8,765 nt of DNA from Prado023 sp039812125 (lineage in GTDB: Bacteria > Actinomycetota > Actinomycetes > S36-B12 > CAIYMF01), in contig JBDHZV010000115.1 in NCBI GenBank assembly GCA_039812125.1, positions 1 through 8,765 of the forward strand, in the 5' to 3' direction. Below the pieces are notes generated by a model. It was not told the DNA's origin, did no database searches, and worked only from the letters and a program-made list of their open reading frames with translations. The stretch's first letter is position 1; the number at the start of each line of letters is the position of its first letter. Below, piece by piece: positions 1 through 6,318 of this stretch. Made by a program: the position numbers and the translations under genes.

Positions 1-120
1 GCCCCGAGCGGGGACGACATCATCGAGCAGGTGCGCAAGCTCGGCGAGCTTCGGGATGCCGGCCTGCTGACGCCGGAGGAGTTCGACGCCAAGAAGTCCG
101 AGCTGCTCAAGCGGATCTGA
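1..120 (+). CDS. SHOCT-domain protein, C-terminal fragment (5' end outside window)
   Basis: An open frame runs from the first base to a TGA at 118-120 and gives 39 residues. The last 32 or so match the short C-terminal SHOCT module: a helix (IIEQVRKLGELRDAGLLT), the turn and second helix TPEEFDAKK, then SELLKRI at the very end. SHOCT modules usually sit at the C terminus of small bacterial membrane or cytoplasmic proteins and are thought to mediate oligomerisation or interactions, so the fragment says nothing about the main domain upstream. Its last 14 bases overlap the 3' end of the convergent DUF6544 gene. The module call is by motif recognition, and the gene's function is unknown. Confidence 0.85.
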   Translation, partial: APSGDDIIEQVRKLGELRDAGLLTPEEFDAKKSELLKRI

Positions 121-934
121 CGCCGGGGGCCGGCCAGGCAACGTCGTAGTCCACTGAGCGGATCGTGACCTCGCCGTACGTGAACGGGCCGTCCGGGCGG
201 TCGTAGACGGCGCGGCCGCGGTGCGGCAGGTGGCGTCCGTCCGCGTCGGCGTACCCGGTGACGGGAGTGGACCAGCGCATCGGCGCGAACGTGCCGGTGC
301 TCGCGTCCGGGCGGTCGTCGGACCAGAAGGCGACGAGCTCGTCATCATCGTCGACGGCGAGCGTGGCCGTGACCCGGTGCGGGCCGTTCGTGAACGTGAC
401 CCGCGCGGTCGCGTCGTCCACGTGCTCCCAGGCCAACCGGGGATCGACCAGCGCCGCAGGCGCCATGAGGCAGATGTCGTTGAGCACCGTGACGGTCTCC
501 GCGGCACTGATCTGCTCGCCCCGCAGGTCGACCATCGTGACCAGCGACGCCACCCGCACCGTGAACCTGGCCTGCTCATGGGCGTACACGTGCAGGGCCC
601 GCACCGGCAGGCCGAACATCCGCGCGTGCATCAGGAACACGCGCGTCGGCCGGGCGAAGGCGGTGTACTGGACCGACCGGGCCGTCATCGGCGCCGTGCC
701 GGGAGCGCGGTACATCGCCGCGTCCAGCACGACCCGCATGTTCTGTGGGCGGGGCCGGCCCAGCGCCCCGGAGCGCACCACGTAGCGACGGATCGGATCG
801 GGCAGCCCGACGAGGTCCGCGGGCGCCAGGTTCGGCCTGGGTGGCCCGAGCGGATGCTCGGTCGCGGCATCGGTCAGCGCGGCCTCGAACTCCGCGCGCA
901 GGGAGCGGGGGCGACGCAGGCGGGGACCGGTCAT
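107..934 (-). CDS. DUF6544 family protein
   Basis: This is a 275-residue protein, read as a DUF6544 member from its overall pattern: an N-terminal LPDPIRRYV motif (about residues 44-51), an aromatic/beta-rich core with repeated short strands, an ICLMAPAALVDPRLAWEHVDD stretch in the middle, and a C-terminal region rich in beta strands (PVTGYADADGRHLPHRGRAVY). No signal peptide or membrane segment is visible and the biochemical function of the family is unknown. The ATG at 934-932 was chosen because it overlaps the TGA of the upstream marR gene (ATGA at 934-931), a classic translational coupling. An upstream in-frame ATG at 1000 would give a 22-residue Arg/Gly-rich extension lying inside marR and is unlikely. 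The pairing with MarR suggests this protein is a target of the regulator, perhaps in a stress or lipophilic-compound response. That role is inference. Confidence 0.85.
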   Translation of the reverse strand: MTGPRLRRPRSLRAEFEAALTDAATEHPLGPPRPNLAPADLVGLPDPIRRYVVRSGALGRPRPQNMRVVLDAAMYRAPGTAPMTARSVQYTAFARPTRVFLMHARMFGLPVRALHVYAHEQARFTVRVASLVTMVDLRGEQISAAETVTVLNDICLMAPAALVDPRLAWEHVDDATARVTFTNGPHRVTATLAVDDDDELVAFWSDDRPDASTGTFAPMRWSTPVTGYADADGRHLPHRGRAVYDRPDGPFTYGEVTIRSVDYDVAWPAPGVRSA

Positions 935-1425
935 CGCGTCACCTCCGTCGTGGGGCGCGTGGGCGCGCCGTCGACCCCCTCGCGAAGGCCCTCCAGGCAC
1001 GAGCGGACCAGGTCCCGCAGGGCGAGCGTCTCATCGTCCGTGAGGCCGGCGAAGGCGTCGGCGAGCATCCTGCGGGTCCGCGCGGCCATCGCCGGGGTGT
1101 CGAACACGGCGACCCGCTGCGTGGGCGTGATCCTGGTGACCCGGGCATCGGCCGGGTCGACCGTCATCTCGACGAATCCGGCGCGCTGCAGCCCGCTCGC
1201 GACCTGCTTGACGTTCTGCCGCGAGCTGCCGTACACCTGCGCCGCCTCGCTCAGCGAGGCCGACCCCTCGGGGAACCGGGTCGTCAGGACCGCCAGCAGC
1301 AGCCACTGCCGGGTGGTCAGCCCCAGGTCGGCCAGTTCCCGATCGGCGCGGCGGGACAGGTGCTGGAGCAGGACGAACAGGGAGCCGAACAGCTCGGAGC
1401 GGCTGGTCACCACATCGGACGTCAT
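931..1425 (-). CDS. MarR-family transcriptional regulator
   Basis: This 164-residue protein has the usual length and layout of MarR regulators, which are dimeric winged-helix proteins that bind palindromic operators and usually release them on binding a small phenolic or lipophilic ligand. An N-terminal dimerisation helix (LFGSLFVLLQHLSRRADREL) is followed by LTTRQWLLLAVL (36-47), then the helix-turn-helix SLSEAAQVYGSSRQNVKQVA (58-77) with recognition helix about 68-84. The wing (DPADARVTRIT, 90-100) follows, then C-terminal helices. The start at 1425 lies 2 bases from a 16-bp dyad, and a TATGTT -10 sits exactly 12-7 bases before the ATG, so the mRNA may be leaderless. No Shine-Dalgarno is seen at a useful distance. 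Its stop overlaps the DUF6544 start. Autoregulation through the dyad is inferred. The ligand is unknown. Confidence 0.93.
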   Translation of the reverse strand: MTSDVVTSRSELFGSLFVLLQHLSRRADRELADLGLTTRQWLLLAVLTTRFPEGSASLSEAAQVYGSSRQNVKQVASGLQRAGFVEMTVDPADARVTRITPTQRVAVFDTPAMAARTRRMLADAFAGLTDDETLALRDLVRSCLEGLREGVDGAPTRPTTEVTR

Positions 1426-1427
1426 AC

Positions 1428-1443
1428 AGGTAACATATTACCT
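1428..1443. promoter_or_regulatory. Perfect dyad, candidate MarR operator
   Basis: The plus strand reads AGGTAA-CATA-TTACCT, a perfect 6-bp inverted repeat with a 4-bp centre. It is strikingly AT-rich for this genome and lies immediately upstream of marR, between marR and the divergent hydrolase gene. MarR proteins typically bind 16-20-bp dyads of this sort near their own promoter. The candidate -10 of marR (1432-1437) is inside the dyad, so binding would block RNA polymerase. Assignment to this regulator rests on position and symmetry only. Confidence 0.75.
1432..1437 (-). promoter_or_regulatory. Candidate -10 box of marR (leaderless type)
   Basis: On the minus strand TATGTT occupies positions -12 to -7 relative to the A of the marR ATG at 1425. 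It fits the actinobacterial TANNNT -10 consensus, with transcription then starting at the start codon. An overlapping TAATAT three bases upstream is an alternative -10. No convincing -35 is visible. Confidence 0.5.
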
Positions 1444-1483
1444 ATCGCCGGGAGAGTCCACCCCTGTGGGCGTACCGTCAGGG

Positions 1484-1503
1484 CGACGGCCAGTCCGCCG
1501 TCG
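1484..1503 (+). promoter_or_regulatory. Hairpin in the leader of the alpha/beta hydrolase gene
   Basis: CGACGGC (1484-1490) and GCCGTCG (1497-1503) form a perfect 7-bp stem with a 6-base loop, ending at the first base of the purine-rich ribosome binding site (1503-1513) of the gene starting at 1519. A stem here could affect ribosome access or be part of a protein-binding site. No poly-U follows, so it is not a typical terminator. A TACCGT at 1473-1478 could be the -10 of this transcript, which would place the hairpin at the 5' end of the mRNA. That promoter is speculative. Confidence 0.45.
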
Positions 1504-1513
1504 GGGAGAGGGG
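1503..1513 (+). promoter_or_regulatory. Ribosome binding site fixing the hydrolase start
   Basis: GGGGAGAGGGG lies 5 bases before the ATG at 1519, with its GGAG core about 10 bases away. It is the only strong Shine-Dalgarno match near the 5' end of this reading frame and supports 1519 over the next in-frame ATG at 1573. Confidence 0.6.
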
Positions 1514-1518
1514 CAGCG

Positions 1519-2727
1519 ATGGGGTCCGGGGCACAGCATCCGTCGTCCTCGACGCCGACCGGCCCCGGCTCGATGCGCCCCAGGGGGCTCCATCCGGGGC
1601 CCCCTCGCCGTCGCCGCCCGGGTCAGCGGGGCGACCGCCACGCGGGGCGCCACCCTGTCGTGCGGGGGTTGGTGCTGTGCGTGCTCGGCCTGACGGGGGT
1701 GGTCGTCGGCGTGGGGATCGGCCTTCCCCACCTGGTACGGGCGGGTGCCTCCGTGGCGTCCCTGCTGGGCCTGCTGGCGCTCGGCGGAGGGCTCGGCCTG
1801 CTGGTCCTCGGAGCGCGGACGCTGCTGCGCGGGCGCCGGTGGTGGGTCGCCGTGGTGACCGTGGCCGCGCTGGGTGCCGTGACTGGCGTCGCGCTGCTCA
1901 CCGTCGGCCAGGCGCTGGCCGCGACCGTCGTCGCGCCCAGCCGGTTGGCCGACGTGAACCCCACCGACCTGGGGCCGGCAGCCCGCGAGGTGACCGCGAG
2001 CACCGCCGACGGGGTGGCCCTGTCCGGCTGGTACCTGCCGTCGACCAACGGCGCTGCGGTCGTGCTCCGGCACGGCGCGGGATCCACGCGGACCGACGTG
2101 CTCGCGCAGGCCGCGGTCCTGGGGCGGGCCGGCTACGGGGTGTTGATGCTCGACGCGCGCGGGCACGGCGCCAGCGGTGGCCGCGCGATGGACCTGGGCT
2201 GGTTCGGTGACGAGGACGTGCGGGCTGGCGTGGACCTGCTCGTCACGCGACCGGAGGTCGATCCCGACCGGATCGGGGTGGTGGGGCTGTCGATGGGCGG
2301 CGAGGAGGCCATCGGCGCGGCTGCGACCGATCCGCGGATCCGTGCAGTCGTCGCGGAGGGTGCCGAGCAGCGGGTCGCGGCGGACAAGGCCTGGATGGCC
2401 GACGCCTACGGCCTGGCCGGTCGGGTCCAGGGCGTGCTGGACCGCGTGACGTACGGGGCCGTGGACCTGCTCACCGGCGCTGATCCTCCCATCGCGCTGC
2501 GCGATGCGGTCGGGCGCGCCGCGCCGCGCCCCGTCCTGCTCATCGCCGGCGGCGCCGTCGCGGACGAGCAGCGCGCGGCCCGGTGGATCCAGGCCGCCTC
2601 GCCGAGCACGGTCACGGTCTGGGTGGTCCCGTCCGCCGGGCACGTCCAGGGCCTGGCGGTCGAGCCGGAGCAGTGGGCCGACCGGGTCCTCGGGTTCCTC
2701 GACGAGAACCTGGCCGCCCGGCAGTAG
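1519..2727 (+). CDS. Membrane-anchored alpha/beta hydrolase
   Basis: This 402-residue protein begins with about 45 Arg/Pro-rich residues, followed by three hydrophobic helices (about 47-69, 76-99 and 108-135) and then an alpha/beta-hydrolase domain. The hydrolase hallmarks are visible: an oxyanion-type HGAG (H185), DARGHGASGG (D212), the nucleophile elbow GLSMGG with Ser258, a probable acid at Asp349 (VADEQ), and the catalytic histidine His375 in SAGHVQG. The layout resembles the dienelactone hydrolase/serine aminopeptidase-like 'alpha/beta hydrolase' proteins, acting on an unknown ester, amide or peptide. With the third helix leading into the domain, the catalytic part probably lies outside the membrane, but topology is inferred. 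The open frame extends far upstream over marR, but coding and the ribosome binding site support 1519. It is divergent from marR and may share its operator. Confidence 0.88.
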   Translation: MGSGAQHPSSSTPTGPGSMRPRGLHPGPPRRRRPGQRGDRHAGRHPVVRGLVLCVLGLTGVVVGVGIGLPHLVRAGASVASLLGLLALGGGLGLLVLGARTLLRGRRWWVAVVTVAALGAVTGVALLTVGQALAATVVAPSRLADVNPTDLGPAAREVTASTADGVALSGWYLPSTNGAAVVLRHGAGSTRTDVLAQAAVLGRAGYGVLMLDARGHGASGGRAMDLGWFGDEDVRAGVDLLVTRPEVDPDRIGVVGLSMGGEEAIGAAATDPRIRAVVAEGAEQRVAADKAWMADAYGLAGRVQGVLDRVTYGAVDLLTGADPPIALRDAVGRAAPRPVLLIAGGAVADEQRAARWIQAASPSTVTVWVVPSAGHVQGLAVEPEQWADRVLGFLDENLAARQ

Positions 2728-2847
2728 CGACGAGCCGGAGCGGTGGGCCCCCTGGGATCCGGCGGACGCGAACGGCCGGGGTGGGCCGGGCGGGCCGTCA
2801 TCCTGAGCCCAACGGCACTGGCCCGGGGCGTCGCGCGGGCGCAGTAT

Positions 2848-2852
2848 GGAGG
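2848..2852 (+). promoter_or_regulatory. Unusually close Shine-Dalgarno before the FG-GAP/NodB gene
   Basis: GGAGG ends one base before the ATG at 2854, closer than the usual 5-9 bases. The next in-frame GTG, at 2905, falls inside the signal-peptide core, so 2854 is still the best start. The hexamer CAGTAT (2842-2847) lies at -12 to -7 and keeps the A and T of a -10 box, so translation may not depend on this Shine-Dalgarno at all. Confidence 0.35.
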
Positions 2853-2853
2853 T

Positions 2854-5184
2854 ATGGCTGGCACGGGGGCGCGCCCCCGGGGCGCCCGTGGCATCGCCGT
2901 CGCTGTGGTCGCCGGCGCGGTGACCCTGTTCCTGGCGGCCGCGCCAGGCCTCGGTCAGCCGGGCATCCCCAGCGGCCCGGCTCGCACGGCGACCTCGCTA
3001 GGGGCAGCGACGGCACCGGCCGCCGTGCCCGCCACGCGGGCCCTGCCGTTCGACCTCGACGGCGATGGTCACGTCGAGCTGGTCGTCGGGGCGCCCGGGG
3101 AAGGACTCGGCAGCGTCGCTGAGGCCGGCGCCGTCACGGTGCTGCCCGGCACGCCCGCTGGGCCATCTGCGCTCGGCAGCACCTCCTGGCACCAGGACAG
3201 CCCCGGCGTCACCGGAGGGGCGGAGGCGGGGGACTGGTTCGGCGACTGCCTGGCCTCCGGCGACTTCGACGCTGATGGCCACGCCGACCTGGCGGTCGGG
3301 GTCCCGGGCGAGGACATCGGCGGGGACCTCGACACCGGCGCCGTGCACGTGTTGTACGGCGGACCGTCCGGGCTGACCGCGAGCGGCGGGCAGATGTGGC
3401 ACCAGGACAGCGCGGGGGTACCGGGGGCGGGCGAGTCCGGTGACCGCTTCGGCGACTCCCTGGCCGTCGGCGACCTCGACGGCGACGGGTTCGACGACCT
3501 GGTCATCGGGGTGCCGGGCGAGGCGATCGGGACGATCGCCCACGCTGGCGCGGTGGTCGTGCTGCGGGGCAGCGCGGACGGGGTCACCAGCGCGGGGGCC
3601 AGGGGCATCAGCCAGGACACCGCCGGGGTGGCGGACGCTGCCGAGCTGCCCGCGGTCGGGTTCGAGGAGTTCGGCGCCGCCCTGGCCACCGGGGACGTCG
3701 ACGGTGACGGCCGAGACGACCTGGTCGTCGGGGTCCCCGGGGAGGACGCCGGCAGCGCAGCGGGTGCGGTGCACGTCCTGCCCGGGGCGGCAACCGGGGT
3801 CACCACGTCCGGGTCGCGGCTGTTCACGGCGCGGTCGCTGGGGGGCGGATGGTCGGCCGACCATGGGCCCGGCTTCGGTGCCGCGGTGGCCACCGCCGAC
3901 CTCGACGGCAACGGCCGGGCCGACCTCGCCATCGGCGATCCCACCGGTGCGGCCAGCGACGGCGGCCCGCCGGTCGGGACGGTGCTGACGGCCCGGGCCG
4001 ACGCTGACGGTGGGTTCGACCCCGCCGATGCCGACCTGTGGCACCTCGGCCGGGCCGACGTCCCCGGCACCGCGGCGTCCGGGGACGCATTCGGAGCCCG
4101 GTTGGCGTCCGGGGACCTCACCGGGGACGGCATCGACGACGTGGCGGTGGCCGCCCCGACCCGCGCGGTCGGCCAGGTGGCCGACGCCGGGGCCGTGCTG
4201 CTCCTGGTCGGGACAGCCTCGGGCCCGGTGGCCAGCAGCACCGTCGTCACCCAGGCTGCGGGCTCGGTCCCCGGGTCCCCCGAGCTCGGCGACCGGTTCG
4301 GGGGCTCGCTCGCGGTGCTGCCGGGAGGGGCGACCGGGGCCGGCTGGCTGGCGGTCGGGGCCTCCGAGGGAATCGGCGCTGCCACGGCGTCCGGCAGCGT
4401 GACCGTGCTGCCCGGGTCCCCGTCCGGACCCGACGTGTCGGCCGCGGTGGCGATCCACCAGGACGGTGCCGGCGTCCCGGGCGCCGCCGAGGCGTTCGAC
4501 CGGTTCGCCGTCGTCGACGGGGTGGGTGCCCGACCGGGGTGGCTGCCCGCCGTGCTGCGGGGCCGTGTGGTCACGGTGCTGCCGACCACGCGGCCCGTCG
4601 TCGCCCTGACCTTCGACTGCGGCTCCAGCGACGCCGGGGTCCGCTCGATCCTGGCGACCCTGGACTCCGCGGGCATCCTGGCCACGTTCTTCGTGACCGG
4701 TGACTTCGCGCGCCGGTACCCCAGCGAGGTCCGCGCGATGGCCACGGCCGGTCATCGGATCGGCAACCACTCCGACACGCACCCGCACCTGAACACGATG
4801 TCCTCGACCTCCGTCGCCGCGCAGGTGGACCTGGCCGAGGCGGCGATCCGCCCGCTGGCCGGTGAGCCGACGCTGCCGTGGTTCCGGTTCCCCTACGGCG
4901 AGTACGTCCCCCGGACCCTCGCGGTGGCCAACGCCCAGGGGTATGCGGCGATCGGCTGGACCGTCGACACCCTCGGGTGGAAGGGGACCAGCGGCGGCCA
5001 GAGCGCCGAGTCGGTGCGGACCCGCGTGCTGGGGGCCGCCCGACCCGGCGAGATCGTCCTGATGCACGTGGGGGCCAACCCCGACGACGGCACCACGCTG
5101 GACGCCGCCGCCCTGCCGTCCGTCATCTCCGGGCTGCGGGCGCGTGGGTACGGGTTCGTGACGCTGGACGCCGCCGCGGGCTGA
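2854..5184 (+). CDS. Secreted FG-GAP beta-propeller / NodB polysaccharide deacetylase fusion
   Basis: This is a 776-residue exported protein. An Arg-rich start (residues 7-12) and a hydrophobic core (14-30) form a signal peptide. Residues about 60-575 are FG-GAP repeats like those of integrin alpha chains. Calcium-loop motifs begin at D67 (DLDGDG), D137 (DFDADG), D207 (DLDGDG), D281 (DVDGDG), D349 (DLDGNG) and D421 (DLTGDG), each followed by a VGVPGE-like strand. A seventh blade (about 490-575) lacks the loop. Residues about 582-776 are a NodB deacetylase domain: TFDCG (D588, C589), HSDTH (H639, H643), RFPYG (R678), GWTVDTLGW (D705) and LMHVG (H738). NodB enzymes remove acetyl groups from peptidoglycan, chitin-like or other polysaccharides. 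Here the usual second aspartate is cysteine, so metal binding may differ. The propeller probably binds ligand or surface polymer. It converges with the kinase gene. Confidence 0.93.
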   Translation: MAGTGARPRGARGIAVAVVAGAVTLFLAAAPGLGQPGIPSGPARTATSLGAATAPAAVPATRALPFDLDGDGHVELVVGAPGEGLGSVAEAGAVTVLPGTPAGPSALGSTSWHQDSPGVTGGAEAGDWFGDCLASGDFDADGHADLAVGVPGEDIGGDLDTGAVHVLYGGPSGLTASGGQMWHQDSAGVPGAGESGDRFGDSLAVGDLDGDGFDDLVIGVPGEAIGTIAHAGAVVVLRGSADGVTSAGARGISQDTAGVADAAELPAVGFEEFGAALATGDVDGDGRDDLVVGVPGEDAGSAAGAVHVLPGAATGVTTSGSRLFTARSLGGGWSADHGPGFGAAVATADLDGNGRADLAIGDPTGAASDGGPPVGTVLTARADADGGFDPADADLWHLGRADVPGTAASGDAFGARLASGDLTGDGIDDVAVAAPTRAVGQVADAGAVLLLVGTASGPVASSTVVTQAAGSVPGSPELGDRFGGSLAVLPGGATGAGWLAVGASEGIGAATASGSVTVLPGSPSGPDVSAAVAIHQDGAGVPGAAEAFDRFAVVDGVGARPGWLPAVLRGRVVTVLPTTRPVVALTFDCGSSDAGVRSILATLDSAGILATFFVTGDFARRYPSEVRAMATAGHRIGNHSDTHPHLNTMSSTSVAAQVDLAEAAIRPLAGEPTLPWFRFPYGEYVPRTLAVANAQGYAAIGWTVDTLGWKGTSGGQSAESVRTRVLGAARPGEIVLMHVGANPDDGTTLDAAALPSVISGLRARGYGFVTLDAAAG

Positions 5185-5190
5185 GGCCGA

Positions 5191-5207
5191 CGCCGGGCCG
5201 GCCGGCG
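5191..5207. terminator. Hairpin between convergent genes, candidate bidirectional terminator
   Basis: CGCCGG (5191-5196) and CCGGCG (5202-5207) form a perfect 6-bp stem around a 5-base loop, 6 bases after the stop of the NodB gene. No T-tract follows on either strand, as is common in high-GC actinobacteria. A second perfect stem (GGGCGC/GCGCCC, 5232-5248) lies in the last codons of the facing gene. Termination activity is inferred from position and symmetry. Confidence 0.5.
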
Positions 5208-5236
5208 GATCAGGGCGACCCGGTGGATCAGGGGCG
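5203..5236. repeat. Short direct duplication at the kinase stop codon
   Basis: CGGCGGATCAGGGCG (5203-5217) and CGGTGGATCAGGGGCG (5221-5236) are near-identical, differing by one substitution and one extra G, with an 18-base period. The second copy contains the TGA stop of the minus-strand gene (5230-5228). The first contains the same TGA triplet downstream. It looks like a local tandem duplication of the gene's 3' end. Confidence 0.6.
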
Positions 5237-5887
5237 CAGCGAGCGCCCGACGAGCAGGTCGGTGGCGGGATCGTGACCGACTCCCGTGAGGCCCGGGGTC
5301 CCGCACAGCACCAGGTCGGCACGCTCCCACGGTCGATCCTGGGCCAGGACCACGATCTCCTCGGCGTCCCACTCGTCCCAGAACGCCTCCGTCCCCCCGG
5401 TCAGCGCATCGCGGGCCAGGCCCCGGCGGCGGGCCTCCGCCACGTCGGACTGCACCCAGACCGCCGCGTCCAGCAGTCCCGCCAGGGAGCGGCGGGTCAC
5501 CGCAACGCCCTCGACGATGACCAGCCGGGTCCCGACCGGGACCTCGATGGCGCCCTCCCGGCCGCGCGCGTCCCAGGCGGGGGGTCGGAAGCAGACCGGC
5601 TCGCCGCGGTGCACCGGCTCGAGCACCCCGGCGGCCATCAGGTGGTCCCAGCCGAAGAACGACTCCCACCAGGCCACGTCGTCGCTGTGCACCACGACGG
5701 ATCCCGGGACCGCTGCAGCCAGGCGCTGGGCGAGCGTCGTCTTGCCCCCCGCGGACCGGCCGTCGACTCCGAGGACCGCAGGTCGGCCGCCGGGGGTCCC
5801 GAGCAGCGCGACGAGCTCGTCGATGACCTCGGCCAGGGCGTGCGCGGTCCACGGATCGGCCAGCGGCTCCTCGGGGCGCGTGATCAC
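5228..5887 (-). CDS. P-loop NTPase, uridine kinase-like
   Basis: This 219-residue protein has a Walker A motif G-RSAGG-KT (Gly43 to Thr50, inside GVDGRSAGGKTT), an HSDD acidic pair after the next strand (Asp69/Asp70), and a later LVIVEGV strand that would carry the Walker B function. Order and size match the uridine kinase/phosphoribulokinase-like branch of P-loop kinases that actinobacteria carry in many divergent copies, which phosphorylate nucleosides or other small hydroxyl compounds. The substrate is not readable from sequence. The start is the GTG at 5887. No Shine-Dalgarno precedes it, but TACCCT sits exactly at -12 to -7, so a leaderless message is plausible. The upstream DUF1801 gene is 56 bases away on the same strand and could be co-transcribed. 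The 3' end faces the NodB gene. Confidence 0.88.
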   Translation of the reverse strand: MITRPEEPLADPWTAHALAEVIDELVALLGTPGGRPAVLGVDGRSAGGKTTLAQRLAAAVPGSVVVHSDDVAWWESFFGWDHLMAAGVLEPVHRGEPVCFRPPAWDARGREGAIEVPVGTRLVIVEGVAVTRRSLAGLLDAAVWVQSDVAEARRRGLARDALTGGTEAFWDEWDAEEIVVLAQDRPWERADLVLCGTPGLTGVGHDPATDLLVGRSLRP

Positions 5888-5893
5888 GGCTGA

Positions 5894-5899
5894 AGGGTA
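5894..5899 (-). promoter_or_regulatory. Candidate -10 box of the P-loop kinase gene (leaderless type)
   Basis: The minus strand reads TACCCT at -12 to -7 before the GTG start at 5887, matching TANNNT with transcription starting on the start codon. No clear -35 is present. Confidence 0.42.
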
Positions 5900-5943
5900 G
5901 TGCAGGGATTGCGACCCGACGACCGGGGCCTGCGGCGGACCGG

Positions 5944-6312
5944 TCAGGGGTGGCCGCCGGTCACCTCGCGCGCCCGGGCTGCTGCGATCCGCTCGATCAG
6001 CCCGGTGGGGACCGGCGCCGACAGGGGGAACCTCAGGGTGCTGCCCCGAACCTCGTGCGGGGCCGGGTCCGCGGCGACCTCGGCGCGGATCGCCTCGGAG
6101 GCCGGGTACAGCGAGAAGTGCCGCGACCAGCCGGCGTAGTGCAGCACGACCTCGCCGCCGATGCGCAGCGTCGGCATCTGGTAGGAGATGGACTCCTGGG
6201 CCTGCGGCAGGACCGATCGCAGCGCCGCCCGCACCTGCTCCAGCGCGGTCCGGGACGTCTCGGGCAGCCGCGCGAGGTACTCCTCGACGCTGGCGGGCGG
6301 GACGGCCTCCAT
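5944..6312 (-). CDS. DUF1801 (YdhG-like) domain protein
   Basis: This 122-residue protein has the small DUF1801 fold: an N-terminal helix SVEEYLARLPETSRTALEQVRAAL, the family signature ESISYQMPTL near residue 50, GEVVLHYAGWSRHFSLYP with the central strands, then GSTLRFPLSAPVP and a C-terminal helix. Proteins of this group, including Bacillus YdhG, have a frataxin-like shape and have been described as possible iron chaperones, but most have no proven role. The ATG at 6312 was chosen because the family's conserved N terminus begins there and TACCGT lies at -12 to -7. The in-frame ATG at 6375 would add 21 residues unlike the family. It stands upstream of the kinase gene on the same strand. Confidence 0.87.
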   Translation of the reverse strand: MEAVPPASVEEYLARLPETSRTALEQVRAALRSVLPQAQESISYQMPTLRIGGEVVLHYAGWSRHFSLYPASEAIRAEVAADPAPHEVRGSTLRFPLSAPVPTGLIERIAAARAREVTGGHP

Positions 6313-6318
6313 GGCGCG

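Noticed and set aside
745..1518. Upstream extension of the hydrolase reading frame
   Set aside because: It runs antisense through the whole marR gene with low-complexity translation. A strong ribosome binding site supports the start at 1519.
221..1693. Plus-strand frame of 490 codons across the marR operon
   Set aside because: It is antisense to two well-supported genes, with Arg/His-rich translation lacking any motif.
1438..2643. Long minus-strand open frame of about 400 codons opposite the alpha/beta hydrolase gene
   Set aside because: Its translation is Arg/Pro/His-rich with no domain, and the opposite strand has an intact hydrolase with catalytic motifs. It is a high-GC shadow.
2771..2797. 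ACGGCC...GGCCGT inverted repeat after the hydrolase gene
   Set aside because: The 6-bp arms with a loop of about 15 bases and no T-tract are too weak to call a terminator in DNA this rich in GGCC.
2743..2853. Upstream extension of the FG-GAP/NodB protein by 37 residues
   Set aside because: The extension would bury the signal peptide. The Arg-rich n-region directly follows the ATG at 2854.
2998..5322. Minus-strand open frame of 774 codons opposite the FG-GAP/NodB gene (and another at 3069-4745)
   Set aside because: The repetitive Gly/Arg/Pro or Ser/Thr/Pro composition mirrors the propeller codons on the plus strand. No start signal or family features are present.
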